In this document: positions 57,242-64,000 of the stretch, piece after piece
Position numbering within the stretch: position 1 is the first letter of the stretch
Layout of the letters: each line of letters starts with the position of its first letter
Assembly: GCF_001984575.1 (NCBI RefSeq)
Contig: NZ_LZNS01000001.1
Span: forward strand, 4,375,970 to 4,439,969
Direction: 5' to 3'
DNA length: 64,000 bases
Origin: Streptomyces sp. MP131-18
GTDB lineage: Bacteria; Actinomycetota; Actinomycetes; Streptomycetales; Streptomycetaceae
Position numbers and translations under genes: made by a program
The notes under the pieces: model-generated
The model's input: the letters and a program-made list of their open reading frames with translations, nothing else
What the model was told of the DNA's origin: nothing
Database searches by the model: none

Positions 57242-57919
57242 TCAGAAGGTCACGTCGCTGCAGAAGAAGTAGATCTGGTCGGCGTGCGAGGCTTTCCAGA
57301 TCGTGTACACGATGTGGTGCCCGGAACGGCCGGGTGCCTGGACGTCAACGGTGTAGTGGTTCGCGGGTGCGTACCTGCCGGTCGAGGCCACCTGCTCCAG
57401 GTCGCCCCAGTCGAGGGCGTCCGTCTGGGCGTTGTAGCCCTGCCTGGTCACGTAGACGTGGAGGTAGTCGGCGCCGTGGTACGCCTGGTCGAGCACGTCG
57501 ACCGTGAAGTTGCTGCTGATCTGCGAGGTCTTCCATGCGCCGGGCGTGTCCATGGAGTCGTAGCGGCCGTCTCCGGTCCGGCCGGCGCTGCACAGCTGGT
57601 TGTCGGGGATATGGGCCTGGAAGTTGCCGCCGGTGCCTTCGCGGTACAGGCCGTTCCAGTTCCACATGGCGTTCGTGTCGTGCTGCCACGCCTGCCAGCA
57701 CATGGGGTCTTCCTGCGCCATGTCCGGGTTCTGGAAGTCGCTGCCCCAGCGCTGCCAGCAGCCGTAGTTGCGGGAGAGCGGGTCGGCGGTCGAACCGTGG
57801 GCGGACGCGGCCGGGGTGGACCAGGGCGTTACCAGGAGGGTGGCGGCGGCCAGAACCGCCAGGAGGGCGCGGAGCGTCCAGCCGCGCGCGTCGGTGCGGT
57901 TATGTCTCAGCGTTAACAC
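57242..57919 (-). CDS. AA10 lytic polysaccharide monooxygenase with TTA second codon
   Basis: 225 residues. GTG start with GAGGAG; the second codon is TTA, the rare bldA-dependent leucine codon. The signal peptide ends AASA before the brace His41 (HGSTADPLSRNYGC). The second brace His lies in AYHGADYLHVYVT. The conserved core GRSGHHIVYTIW and FFCSDVTF are present. The insertion-rich Cys/Trp pattern (MCWQAWQHDTNAMWNWNG) is typical of longer cellulose-active AA10s. A CebR-type operator lies in the promoter. Confidence 0.88.
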   Translation of the reverse strand: MLTLRHNRTDARGWTLRALLAVLAAATLLVTPWSTPAASAHGSTADPLSRNYGCWQRWGSDFQNPDMAQEDPMCWQAWQHDTNAMWNWNGLYREGTGGNFQAHIPDNQLCSAGRTGDGRYDSMDTPGAWKTSQISSNFTVDVLDQAYHGADYLHVYVTRQGYNAQTDALDWGDLEQVASTGRYAPANHYTVDVQAPGRSGHHIVYTIWKASHADQIYFFCSDVTF

Positions 57920-57956
57920 TGCGACTCCTCGTCCGGAGGGGGTGGATGTCCGGGGT

Positions 57957-57970
57957 TGGGAGCGCTCCCA
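57957..57970. promoter_or_regulatory. CebR-type operator
   Basis: TGGGAGCGCTCCCA, a perfect 14-bp palindrome and the known CebR (cellobiose/cellotriose-responsive LacI-family repressor) site of Streptomyces, 38 nt upstream of the AA10 start. A second near-palindrome ATTGAAACGTTCAAT (58001-58015), LacI-family-like, lies 30 bp further up. Confidence 0.9.
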
Positions 57971-58016
57971 GATGGAGGGACTTTTCCCCGCCGTCATCTG
58001 ATTGAAACGTTCAATG

Positions 58017-58413
58017 CGGGACGCGTTCGGCTTCGGCGGAGGCCGCTCAGCCGGGCAGTGTCGCCGCCAGGCTGCGGGCCGGCGGCCAGGCGCCGTACGT
58101 GGTGTTCGGGACCACGGTGAACGTGGTGCCGCTGTCGCGGCCGTGCGCGCTGCGGAAGGACACACCCGCGTCGAGCCCCCTGGAGGACCGCGTCGCGCCG
58201 GCCAGGGCGAAGCGGGTCTCCATCCGGTTGGGGACGCCGAGGCCGCGCTCCGCCAGGCCGGACGCCTCCGCCGGTTCGGTCCCGTCCGCGCGGTCCACTC
58301 GGACCACCTCGGAGAACCGCGTCTTCCGAGCGAGGCTCCTGATGTGGGTCCCGCACCCGTGCGCATCGTTTTTCCGCGGGCAGGGGCGGTCCCGGCCTTG
58401 TCGGGGCCGGGGC
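58017..58413 (-). other. Possible gene remnant downstream of AraC gene
   Basis: A minus-strand open frame (stop at 58047) reads RVDRADGTEPAEASGL and SGTTFTVVPNTTYGAW with sensible composition, but has no start with a ribosome-binding site. It might be the 3' part of a lost gene. No family recognised. Confidence 0.3.
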
Positions 58414-59496
58414 TCAGGCCTGCGTCGGGGAGCGGATCGAGGACCGCGAGCGGGGGTGCTGGTGGTGGCCGCCACCGGGGCGCGGGCCGGGGAGCGGGCC
58501 GGCGACCGGGCGTGGGCCGGGGTGGGCCGGGAGGGGACGTTCGGTCGCGGGGGAGGCCGTGGCCGCGGTCCGCCGGAACTCGCTCGGGTTGGTGCCCCTG
58601 ACCCGTTTGAACGCCGCGCTGAACCCGAACGGGTCGGAGTAACCCACCGTGCGGGCGATGTGGGCGACGGTGGCGGCCTCCTGCTCGACCAGCAGGTCGG
58701 CCGCGAGCGTCATGCGCCAGCGGGTGAGGTAGGTCAGCGGCGGCTCGCCCACCAGGTCCGCGAACCGTTTGGCCAGCGTCGAACGCGACACCCCGGTGTG
58801 CTCGGCCAGCGCGGTGACCGTCCAGGGCGCCGCCGGCTCGGCGTGCAGCAGGCGCAGCGCGTCGCCGACCACCGGGTCCCGCTGGGCGGCCCACCAGGCC
58901 GGGGGCTCGCCGCCGGGCCGGTCGAACCACTCGCGCAGCGTGCAGACAAGCATCCAGTCCAGCAGCCGGTCGAGCACCACCTGCTGGCCCGGCGTGTCGA
59001 CGGCGACCTCGGCGGCGACATGGTCCAGCACGGCGTCGGCCGTGTCCCCGGCGGCCGCGCGCAGCACGACGGGCAGCGCGTCCAGCAGGCGGCGGCTGAT
59101 CTCGCCGCGCACCGGATAGGCGCCGACGATCAGGGTCGTCGCGCCGCGGCCGTCACCGGCGTCCCCACCGCGGTCGTGCCAGCCGCGCCGGTGCCGGGTC
59201 CCGCCCTGCTCGGGCGTCGCGCAGTGCTCGCCGCACGCGATCGGTTCGGCGCGGGTGCCGATCTCGTCGACGAAGGTGAACGTCGCGGGGCCGCGCACGA
59301 CGATCGTCTCGCGGGCGCGGAGCAGCTCGGGCGGACCGTGCTCCGGCACGATCCAGCCCGCCCCGTTGAGGACGGTGCACAGGGTCAGCGGCGCGCCGTC
59401 CACGAAGTGCAGTGCCCAGGGCGGGGACAGGGCCGAGCTGCCGAACGACGAGCCGTGGGCTCGCACTCCGCGGATCAGGTCACTGAACACGTCCAT
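58414..59496 (-). CDS. AraC-family transcriptional regulator
   Basis: 360 residues. N-terminal cupin-type sensor (residues about 10-190: ALHFVDGAPLTLCTVLNGAG; RETIVVRGPATFTFV). C-terminal AraC double HTH (about 220-325: WTVTALAEHTGVSRSTLAKR; VAHIARTVGYSDPFGFSAAF). The Pro/His-rich tail beyond residue 325 is probably disordered. Divergent from the flavin-type gene at 59588, which it probably regulates. Confidence 0.88.
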   Translation of the reverse strand: MDVFSDLIRGVRAHGSSFGSSALSPPWALHFVDGAPLTLCTVLNGAGWIVPEHGPPELLRARETIVVRGPATFTFVDEIGTRAEPIACGEHCATPEQGGTRHRRGWHDRGGDAGDGRGATTLIVGAYPVRGEISRRLLDALPVVLRAAAGDTADAVLDHVAAEVAVDTPGQQVVLDRLLDWMLVCTLREWFDRPGGEPPAWWAAQRDPVVGDALRLLHAEPAAPWTVTALAEHTGVSRSTLAKRFADLVGEPPLTYLTRWRMTLAADLLVEQEAATVAHIARTVGYSDPFGFSAAFKRVRGTNPSEFRRTAATASPATERPLPAHPGPRPVAGPLPGPRPGGGHHQHPRSRSSIRSPTQA

Positions 59497-59587
59497 CTCA
59501 GCGAGGTTAGACGATTCAGACGATTACGCAGGCGATCAGGCTTCTTGCCTATGGGATCGTCCGAGTCGGCCATGTTCAATCGGGGTC

Positions 59588-60016
59588 ATGAGCACCGACA
59601 CCAGTTCGCTGACCACTCAGGACATCGAGTTCCTGCGACGCCCCCTGCACGGGTTCCTGTCCGTGGCCGGGGGGCCGCTCCCGCCACAGCCCCGGCCGGT
59701 GTGGTTCGAGGCCACCGCCGAGGGCACGATCCAACTGTTCACGAGCCCGGACTCGCTCAAAGTGCGCCGCCTGCGCCGCGACCCCCGCGCCTCGATCGTC
59801 GTCGCCGCCCCGGTGGGTGAACGCGAGCGCTGGCTGTCGGTCGCCGGCCGCACCACGGTGGAACCCGAAGGGGCACACGACCTGTGCACCCGCCTGGCCG
59901 CGCGCTACTGGGACCTCGACGACCCGGTCCACGCCGACGACCTCGCCGGAATCCTGGCAGCGGACCAGGTTCGTATCGTCATCCACCCGGAGACCGTGAG
60001 TCGCTACACGCACTGA
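59588..60016 (+). CDS. PPOX-class (pyridoxamine 5'-phosphate oxidase-fold) protein
   Basis: 142 residues, the usual length for F420- or FMN-binding split-barrel proteins. Pattern FLRRPLHGFLSVAGGPLPPQPRPVWFEAT, then VRRLRRDPRASIVVAAP and WLSVAGRTTVEPEGAH fits the family (cofactor strand, substrate strand, helix). Function likely a redox step on a small molecule or F420-dependent reduction. Divergent from the AraC gene. Confidence 0.85.
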   Translation: MSTDTSSLTTQDIEFLRRPLHGFLSVAGGPLPPQPRPVWFEATAEGTIQLFTSPDSLKVRRLRRDPRASIVVAAPVGERERWLSVAGRTTVEPEGAHDLCTRLAARYWDLDDPVHADDLAGILAADQVRIVIHPETVSRYTH

Positions 60017-60339
60017 CCTTCGCGGCACCCTGTCCGGGTGGGGCCCGGGGCGGCGGCTCGCAGCAGCCCGGAGTCGGTGTGGAAGCGCAGGGCACTCGGG
60101 GTCAGCCCGGTGCGTCGGACGAAGACCCCGATCGGCATCAGCTCGGCGTGTGGCACCCCGCCATCGTCGGGCTTCGACCAACTCGAAGGTCAACACCGGC
60201 CAGGCGGGCGGAACCGCTCCGGCCGACCAGCCGAGCCGGCCGACCGGAGCGTCCCTCGTTCCGGGTACCCCCAACGGGATTCCGGCAGCATGCACGACAT
60301 CGGCACCCCCTCGTGAGCTGGTCGTTTCCGCGACGATGA

Positions 60340-60770
60340 CCCTGCCGCGCCGCCCGCGAGTTCCTCATCGAGGCCGGCAGCCCGTCGGCCATCCGCCGTT
60401 GCGACTGGTCGTCTCGCCCTGGAAGCCGTTCCCCCAGCCCTCCACCGGCCCGGTACCCGACGGAGCAGGTGCCCGGCGTCTCACCACCGGTGGTCGTGAC
60501 CGCCACGGCGCCCGAGCGTTCGGATCGGTTGCCAGCCGCGTCCCTGGCATAGACCGCGAACGCGGAGGGTGTGTTCGCGGTCAGGCCGGAGACGGTGACG
60601 CGGCGGGAGACCGAGCCGGTGACCTGCGTCTCGGTGCCGCCGTCGACACCGACAACGTCGTAGCCGGAGGCCCTCACATTGTCCGTGGAAAGTCTCCGGC
60701 TGGGGGCGCCGAGGCGCGGTCACCGCCGAGGCGGTGGGGGGCCGGGTGCCTCGGTGCCTCGGTGCCTCGG
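60340..60770 (-). pseudogene. Decayed Fn3-CBM2 tail of the GH5 cellulase
   Basis: Continuing leftward from the GH5 stop, the minus strand encodes, in shifting frames, an Fn3 domain (TDNVRASGYDVVGVDGG; RVTVSGLTANTPSAFAVYA; RDAAGNRSERSGAVAVTT), a Gly/Pro linker, then a CBM2 start (GTCSVGYR, then GGWGNGFQGE) broken after about 30 residues. An 8-bp unit GCACCGAG repeated three times (60749-60772) sits at the break point. The GH5 gene has therefore lost its carbohydrate-binding tail. Confidence 0.75.
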
Positions 60771-60772
60771 TG

Positions 60773-61960
60773 TCATCCCCGGGGGCCGCCCGGGTGCTGG
60801 CTGAGGAGGTGCTCCCTGAACCCTTCGCCGTAGGTGCTGGTCGGTGTGCCGTTCCAGTCCTCGATGAGCACGCTGCCGTGGCCGCAGCCCCACGGGTTCC
60901 AGGTCCAGGCGGTGTAGCCGATGCCGTTGGTGTCCGCCCAGGCCATCACCTGGTCGATGTAGTCGTGGGCGCAGGTGTCCTGACCGGTCTCGCCGATGTG
61001 GACCGGCACTTCGGCGGCGACCGTGCCGATGTTGCTGTCCCAGCACGAGGTGGTCACGCAGGCGTTGAAGTTGTAGGAGTGCCATGAGGCCATCAGGTTG
61101 CCGGTGGGGTCGGACGGCTTGAACTCCGGCCACCTGCTGAGGTTGTTGGTCCACTCCAGCCCGCCGGTCATGATCACATTGGTGGCGCCGGTGTCGCGCA
61201 CCGCGTCGGCGAGGTCCTGCATGCCCGCGACCTCGTAGCCGATGCCCGCGCAGGTGCCGCCGTCGCGCAGGCAGGTCCACGCGGCGGTGGCGTCGGACCA
61301 GTTGTTGGCCGCGTCGGGGTAGGGCTCGTTGAACAGGTCGAAGATGACCGCGTCGTTGCCCTTGAACGTCGTGGCGACCTCGGACCAGAACGTCGGGGTG
61401 TAGCGCATGTTCGGCATCGGCTTCTGGCAGGTGGCCGCGACGTCCGGACAACCCGTGCCGGGACCCGTGTACTCGCCCCAGGTCCAGTGCAGATCGAGGA
61501 TCACGTTGATGCCGTTGGCCACCAGGAGGTCCACGTACTCCTCGACCGCCTGCTGGTACTCCGCCGCGCTGGGTGCCGTCGCGGGCAGGTTCTCCGTCCC
61601 CAGCCAGCACTCCTCGTTCAACGGAACGCGAACAGTGTTGACGTTCCAGGTCAGCATCGCATCGACGGCGGCCTGGTCCACCGGGCCGTCGAATATCTCC
61701 TTGCCCTGGACGCAGCCGAACTCACCGCCCGACCGGTTGACACCCAGGGGGCGGAACGTGGCACCGGACCCGGTGACCAGGCGGTTGCCCGACACCTGCA
61801 GCTCCGGTGCCGCGGCTGCCGCCGATGTCTGGTCGTCCGCGGCGGCTTGTGCGACCGTCGGTAAGGCGACCGCCGGGGACGGGACGCCGAGTCCGGTCAC
61901 CGAACCCGTTACCAGCGCTCCGACGACGCCGAAAGCCCGCAAGGCTCGTCGCCTGCCCAT
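60773..61960 (-). CDS. GH5-family cellulase, truncated
   Basis: 395 residues. Signal peptide ALRAFGVVGALVTGSVTGLG, mature domain LVTGSGATFRPLGVNRSGG. Catalytic acid/base Glu in FDLFNEPYPD, nucleophile Glu in VPVHIGETGQD, and the cellulase Trp TAWTWNPWG. The ORF ends GGPRG right where an Fn3-CBM2 tail used to continue. Secreted endoglucanase; it would now lack its carbohydrate-binding module. No CebR box is seen in its immediate upstream. Confidence 0.9.
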   Translation of the reverse strand: MGRRRALRAFGVVGALVTGSVTGLGVPSPAVALPTVAQAAADDQTSAAAAAPELQVSGNRLVTGSGATFRPLGVNRSGGEFGCVQGKEIFDGPVDQAAVDAMLTWNVNTVRVPLNEECWLGTENLPATAPSAAEYQQAVEEYVDLLVANGINVILDLHWTWGEYTGPGTGCPDVAATCQKPMPNMRYTPTFWSEVATTFKGNDAVIFDLFNEPYPDAANNWSDATAAWTCLRDGGTCAGIGYEVAGMQDLADAVRDTGATNVIMTGGLEWTNNLSRWPEFKPSDPTGNLMASWHSYNFNACVTTSCWDSNIGTVAAEVPVHIGETGQDTCAHDYIDQVMAWADTNGIGYTAWTWNPWGCGHGSVLIEDWNGTPTSTYGEGFREHLLSQHPGGPRG

Positions 61961-62151
61961 TGCACTCTCCCTCGATACATGTAGGTGATTGATCACGCCC
62001 ACGCGAGCGCCGGCCGGCGGGATACAGGCCTCCAAGCGGTCACATCGATGACTGCGTCAGCACGCAGGACCTCGTGGCACCCGTCGGCTGCCGTGCCGCG
62101 CCGTGCCGTGCCGTACCGTGCCGAACCGGGCGGAGGGCGAAGGGTTCTGTG

Positions 62152-62814
62152 TCAGCTGGTGAAGTTGACGTCGCTGCAGAAGTAGTAGGACTGGTCGAGG
62201 TGGCTGGCCTGCCAGATGGTGTAGACGATGTGGTGACCGGTGCGTCCGGGCGCGTCGACCTGGACGGGCGTGGTGCCTCCGGTGGGCATGGGGCCCGTCT
62301 CGGCGACCAGTTCCAGATCGTCCCAGCCCAGGGAGTCGTTGGTGGGGTCGAAGCCCTGCTCGGTGACGTACACGCGGATGTAGTCGGCGCCGTGGGAGGA
62401 GGTGTCGTTCAGGTTCAGTGTGAAGGAGTTGGGGCGGTCCACGGCCTGCCAGGGGCCCGGCTCGTCGAAGGCGGCGAAACGCCCGTCGTGGGTCAGCCCG
62501 GCGCTGCAGAGCTGCCCGTCAGGGATGGCGCCCTGGTGGTCGCCGCCGACACCGTCGCGGTGCAGGCCGTTCCAGCCCCACATGGCGCCCGCGTCGGCGC
62601 GCCATGCCTGGTAGCACATGGGGTCCTCGTCGGCCCAGGTGTCCTGCCAGAAGACGGGCGCCCACCGTTCGTAGCAGCTGAAGTGGCGTGCGGGCGGGTC
62701 GTTGACTGCTCCGTGGGCGGAGGCGCTTCCGGTTCCCGTGGTGGCCAGAAGGGCCAGGGAGGCCGCCGACACGCTCAAGGCCCGGCGGAGGGCGGGGGTG
62801 GTCGAGGAGGGCAT
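62152..62814 (-). CDS. AA10 lytic polysaccharide monooxygenase
   Basis: 220 residues (ATG 62814 with GGAG 7 nt upstream; ATG 62820 less likely). Signal peptide ends SASA, brace His34 (HGAVNDPPARHFSC), second His in SSHGADYIRVYVT, and the core RTGHHIVYTIW and FCSDVNF. Closely resembles the AA10 at 57242-57919. Controlled from a promoter with a CebR palindrome. Confidence 0.9.
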   Translation of the reverse strand: MPSSTTPALRRALSVSAASLALLATTGTGSASAHGAVNDPPARHFSCYERWAPVFWQDTWADEDPMCYQAWRADAGAMWGWNGLHRDGVGGDHQGAIPDGQLCSAGLTHDGRFAAFDEPGPWQAVDRPNSFTLNLNDTSSHGADYIRVYVTEQGFDPTNDSLGWDDLELVAETGPMPTGGTTPVQVDAPGRTGHHIVYTIWQASHLDQSYYFCSDVNFTS

Positions 62815-62965
62815 CCTCATCTCCTGTCCCTGGATGGATGACAGCGTGGATGACAGCGATGGTCCGGCCGACGGTCCCGGGAAGCGGTGACGGTCCGGGA
62901 ATGGCACCGAGCCGGTCGCGGGTTGGTCGCGCCGGGGCCGTGGCGCGGTGGTGGCCACCACCGTT

Positions 62966-62979
62966 TGGGAGCGCTCCCA
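62966..62979. promoter_or_regulatory. CebR-type operator
   Basis: TGGGAGCGCTCCCA, identical to the site at 57957-57970, 152 bp upstream of the AA10 start. A half-site CTGGGAGCG follows at 62982-62990. Confidence 0.9.
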
Positions 62980-63233
62980 AGCTGGGAGCGTAGTGGAAGG
63001 GCGTCAATGAACGGAACCGCTTTGCACCCGATTTCTTTCTGGAATGGAACCATCCAGCGTGCGAGCGGGGTGATTTGACGGCTGAACACGCCCATCAAGC
63101 GCGAGATGCTTCTGTTTGAAGGATCTTTCGGGAGGTGTGTATGCCCGGTGGCAATTCAGCCGCCCCGGGCTTCGATGGGCGGCGCCCGCTCCACGGAACG
63201 CGTCATCGTCTGCCGCCGCCGTATGCTGCTCAC

Positions 63234-64000
63234 GTGGGAGTGGTGCGGGGGCGAGACAGTCAGGAACCGGCGTTCGACGCATGGCGGTCGGTTCCCCGGG
63301 CGGCGCAGCCGGTGCTGCGGGAGCTGGTGATCCGAGGACCGCAGTCGCGCACGGCGCTCGCCCGCAGGCTGGGGCTGTCGCCCGGGAGCATGACCCGGCT
63401 GGCAAAGCCGCTCGTGGAAACCGGGCTGGTGGTAGAGCGCGCCGTTGCCCACGACCCGGTCCACGGTCGGCCCACCCGCCCCCTGGAAGTGGTGGCCGAG
63501 GGACTGCACTTCCTCGGTTTCAAGATCACGTCCGCCGGTGTGTACGGAGTCATCACCGACCTGCGAGCCCGTGTGGTGGCCCGGGAGAGTGCGCCCCTGA
63601 GGGACTTCTCCCCGGCCACCGTGATCGCGCAGATCGGCGAGCTGGCGGACACCCTCGCCGCCCCCCGCGGCAGGCCGCCAGTGGCCGCCGGCCTCGCCCT
63701 GGGCGGTGACGGCTACGCACCGACGCCGGTCGGCGAGAGCGAACTGCTCGACTCGGGACTCCTGGGCTGGGAGCAGGTGCCGCTGCGGCGTCTGGCGAGC
63801 GAGCGCCTCGGCATCTCCTGCGTGCTGGAGAACGATGTCACCGCCCTCGCCCACCTGCAGTGGTTCGGGAACGCCGACGACACCCCCGACTTCGCACTGC
63901 TCAGCATCGGCGACGGCGTCGGGTACGCCCTCACCATCCACGGCCGACCCGTGCGGATCACCGAGGCGGACATCGGCCTGTTCGGCCACCAGCGCCTCGC
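63234..64000 (+). CDS. ROK-family transcriptional regulator (partial, window ends inside)
   Basis: GTG at 63234 lies 6 nt after a TATGCT -10, so the message may be leaderless. The first 255 residues show an N-terminal winged HTH (PVLRELVIRGPQSRTALARR; LSPGSMTRLAKPLVETGLVV) and a ROK sugar-kinase-like domain (FLGFKITSAGVYGVITDLRA; GLALGGDGYAPTPVGESELL; SCVLENDVTALAHLQWFGN). ROK regulators control sugar uptake. Next to cellulose-degrading genes, a role in oligosaccharide sensing is likely. The 3' end is outside the window. Confidence 0.88.
   Translation, partial: MGVVRGRDSQEPAFDAWRSVPRAAQPVLRELVIRGPQSRTALARRLGLSPGSMTRLAKPLVETGLVVERAVAHDPVHGRPTRPLEVVAEGLHFLGFKITSAGVYGVITDLRARVVARESAPLRDFSPATVIAQIGELADTLAAPRGRPPVAAGLALGGDGYAPTPVGESELLDSGLLGWEQVPLRRLASERLGISCVLENDVTALAHLQWFGNADDTPDFALLSIGDGVGYALTIHGRPVRITEADIGLFGHQRL

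Overview
This is high-GC actinobacterial DNA, almost certainly Streptomyces: strong third-position GC, GTG/TTG starts, ATGA/GTGA start-stop overlaps, AA10 chitin/cellulose oxygenases, CebR-type palindromes, an Lsr2 and a bla-LysR-BlaB locus. It divides into an accessory, plasmid- or ICE-like block (1 to about 34.1 kb), a class I FxLD-type lanthipeptide cluster (34.6-44.2 kb), a short junction with a DUF6624 gene and a tRNA-Thr(CGU) (44.2-46.2 kb), and ordinary chromosome (46.2-64 kb).

The accessory block is packed with small, mostly unrecognised genes in long coupled operons. Recognisable members are a DEAH helicase with helicase-associated repeats, a ParB-like domain protein, a GP88-like protein, a YgjP-type metallopeptidase, a free-standing WYL domain, DUF6283, DUF4314, an AlpA-like HTH protein, a WhiB-like mini-protein, and a DUF2637/spread-type membrane-protein block (29.1-33.1 kb) of the kind found next to Streptomyces transfer genes. 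No integrase, relaxase, TraB or replication initiator lies in the window, so only part of the element is visible. Its most striking property is its control architecture. Eight near-identical strong promoters (TTGACA-N17-TTAAAT type) each carry the same dyad, centred on AACCGGTT, between -35 and -10. Two more promoters carry paired TATCGGGTACCCGATA operators, and one divergent promoter pair is built from a perfect 23-bp inverted repeat. Several leaders carry long GC-rich hairpins just before the ribosome-binding site. This looks like a kor-type global repression circuit.

The lanthipeptide cluster has a 50-residue precursor (42796-42948) with the FxLD leader motif, a full-length dehydratase LanB, a cyclase LanC, a separate SpaB_C/thiopeptide-type domain protein, and three FxLD-system methyltransferases of the PIMT fold. 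Two of these have matching -10 elements 7-8 nt before the start codon. An Lsr2 silencer gene sits inside the cluster. No protease or exporter gene is present.

The chromosomal part holds a membrane-anchored serine hydrolase, a NarL-type two-component pair, an ECF sigma factor with a CU044_5270-type membrane partner, an IS1380-like transposase relic, a class A beta-lactamase with a divergent LysR/BlaB regulatory pair, an AraC/flavin-enzyme pair, and a polysaccharide-degradation group: three AA10 monooxygenases and a GH5 cellulase whose Fn3-CBM2 tail has decayed. Two of the AA10 genes have CebR-type TGGGAGCGCTCCCA operators, and one has a TTA second codon. The window ends inside a ROK-family regulator.
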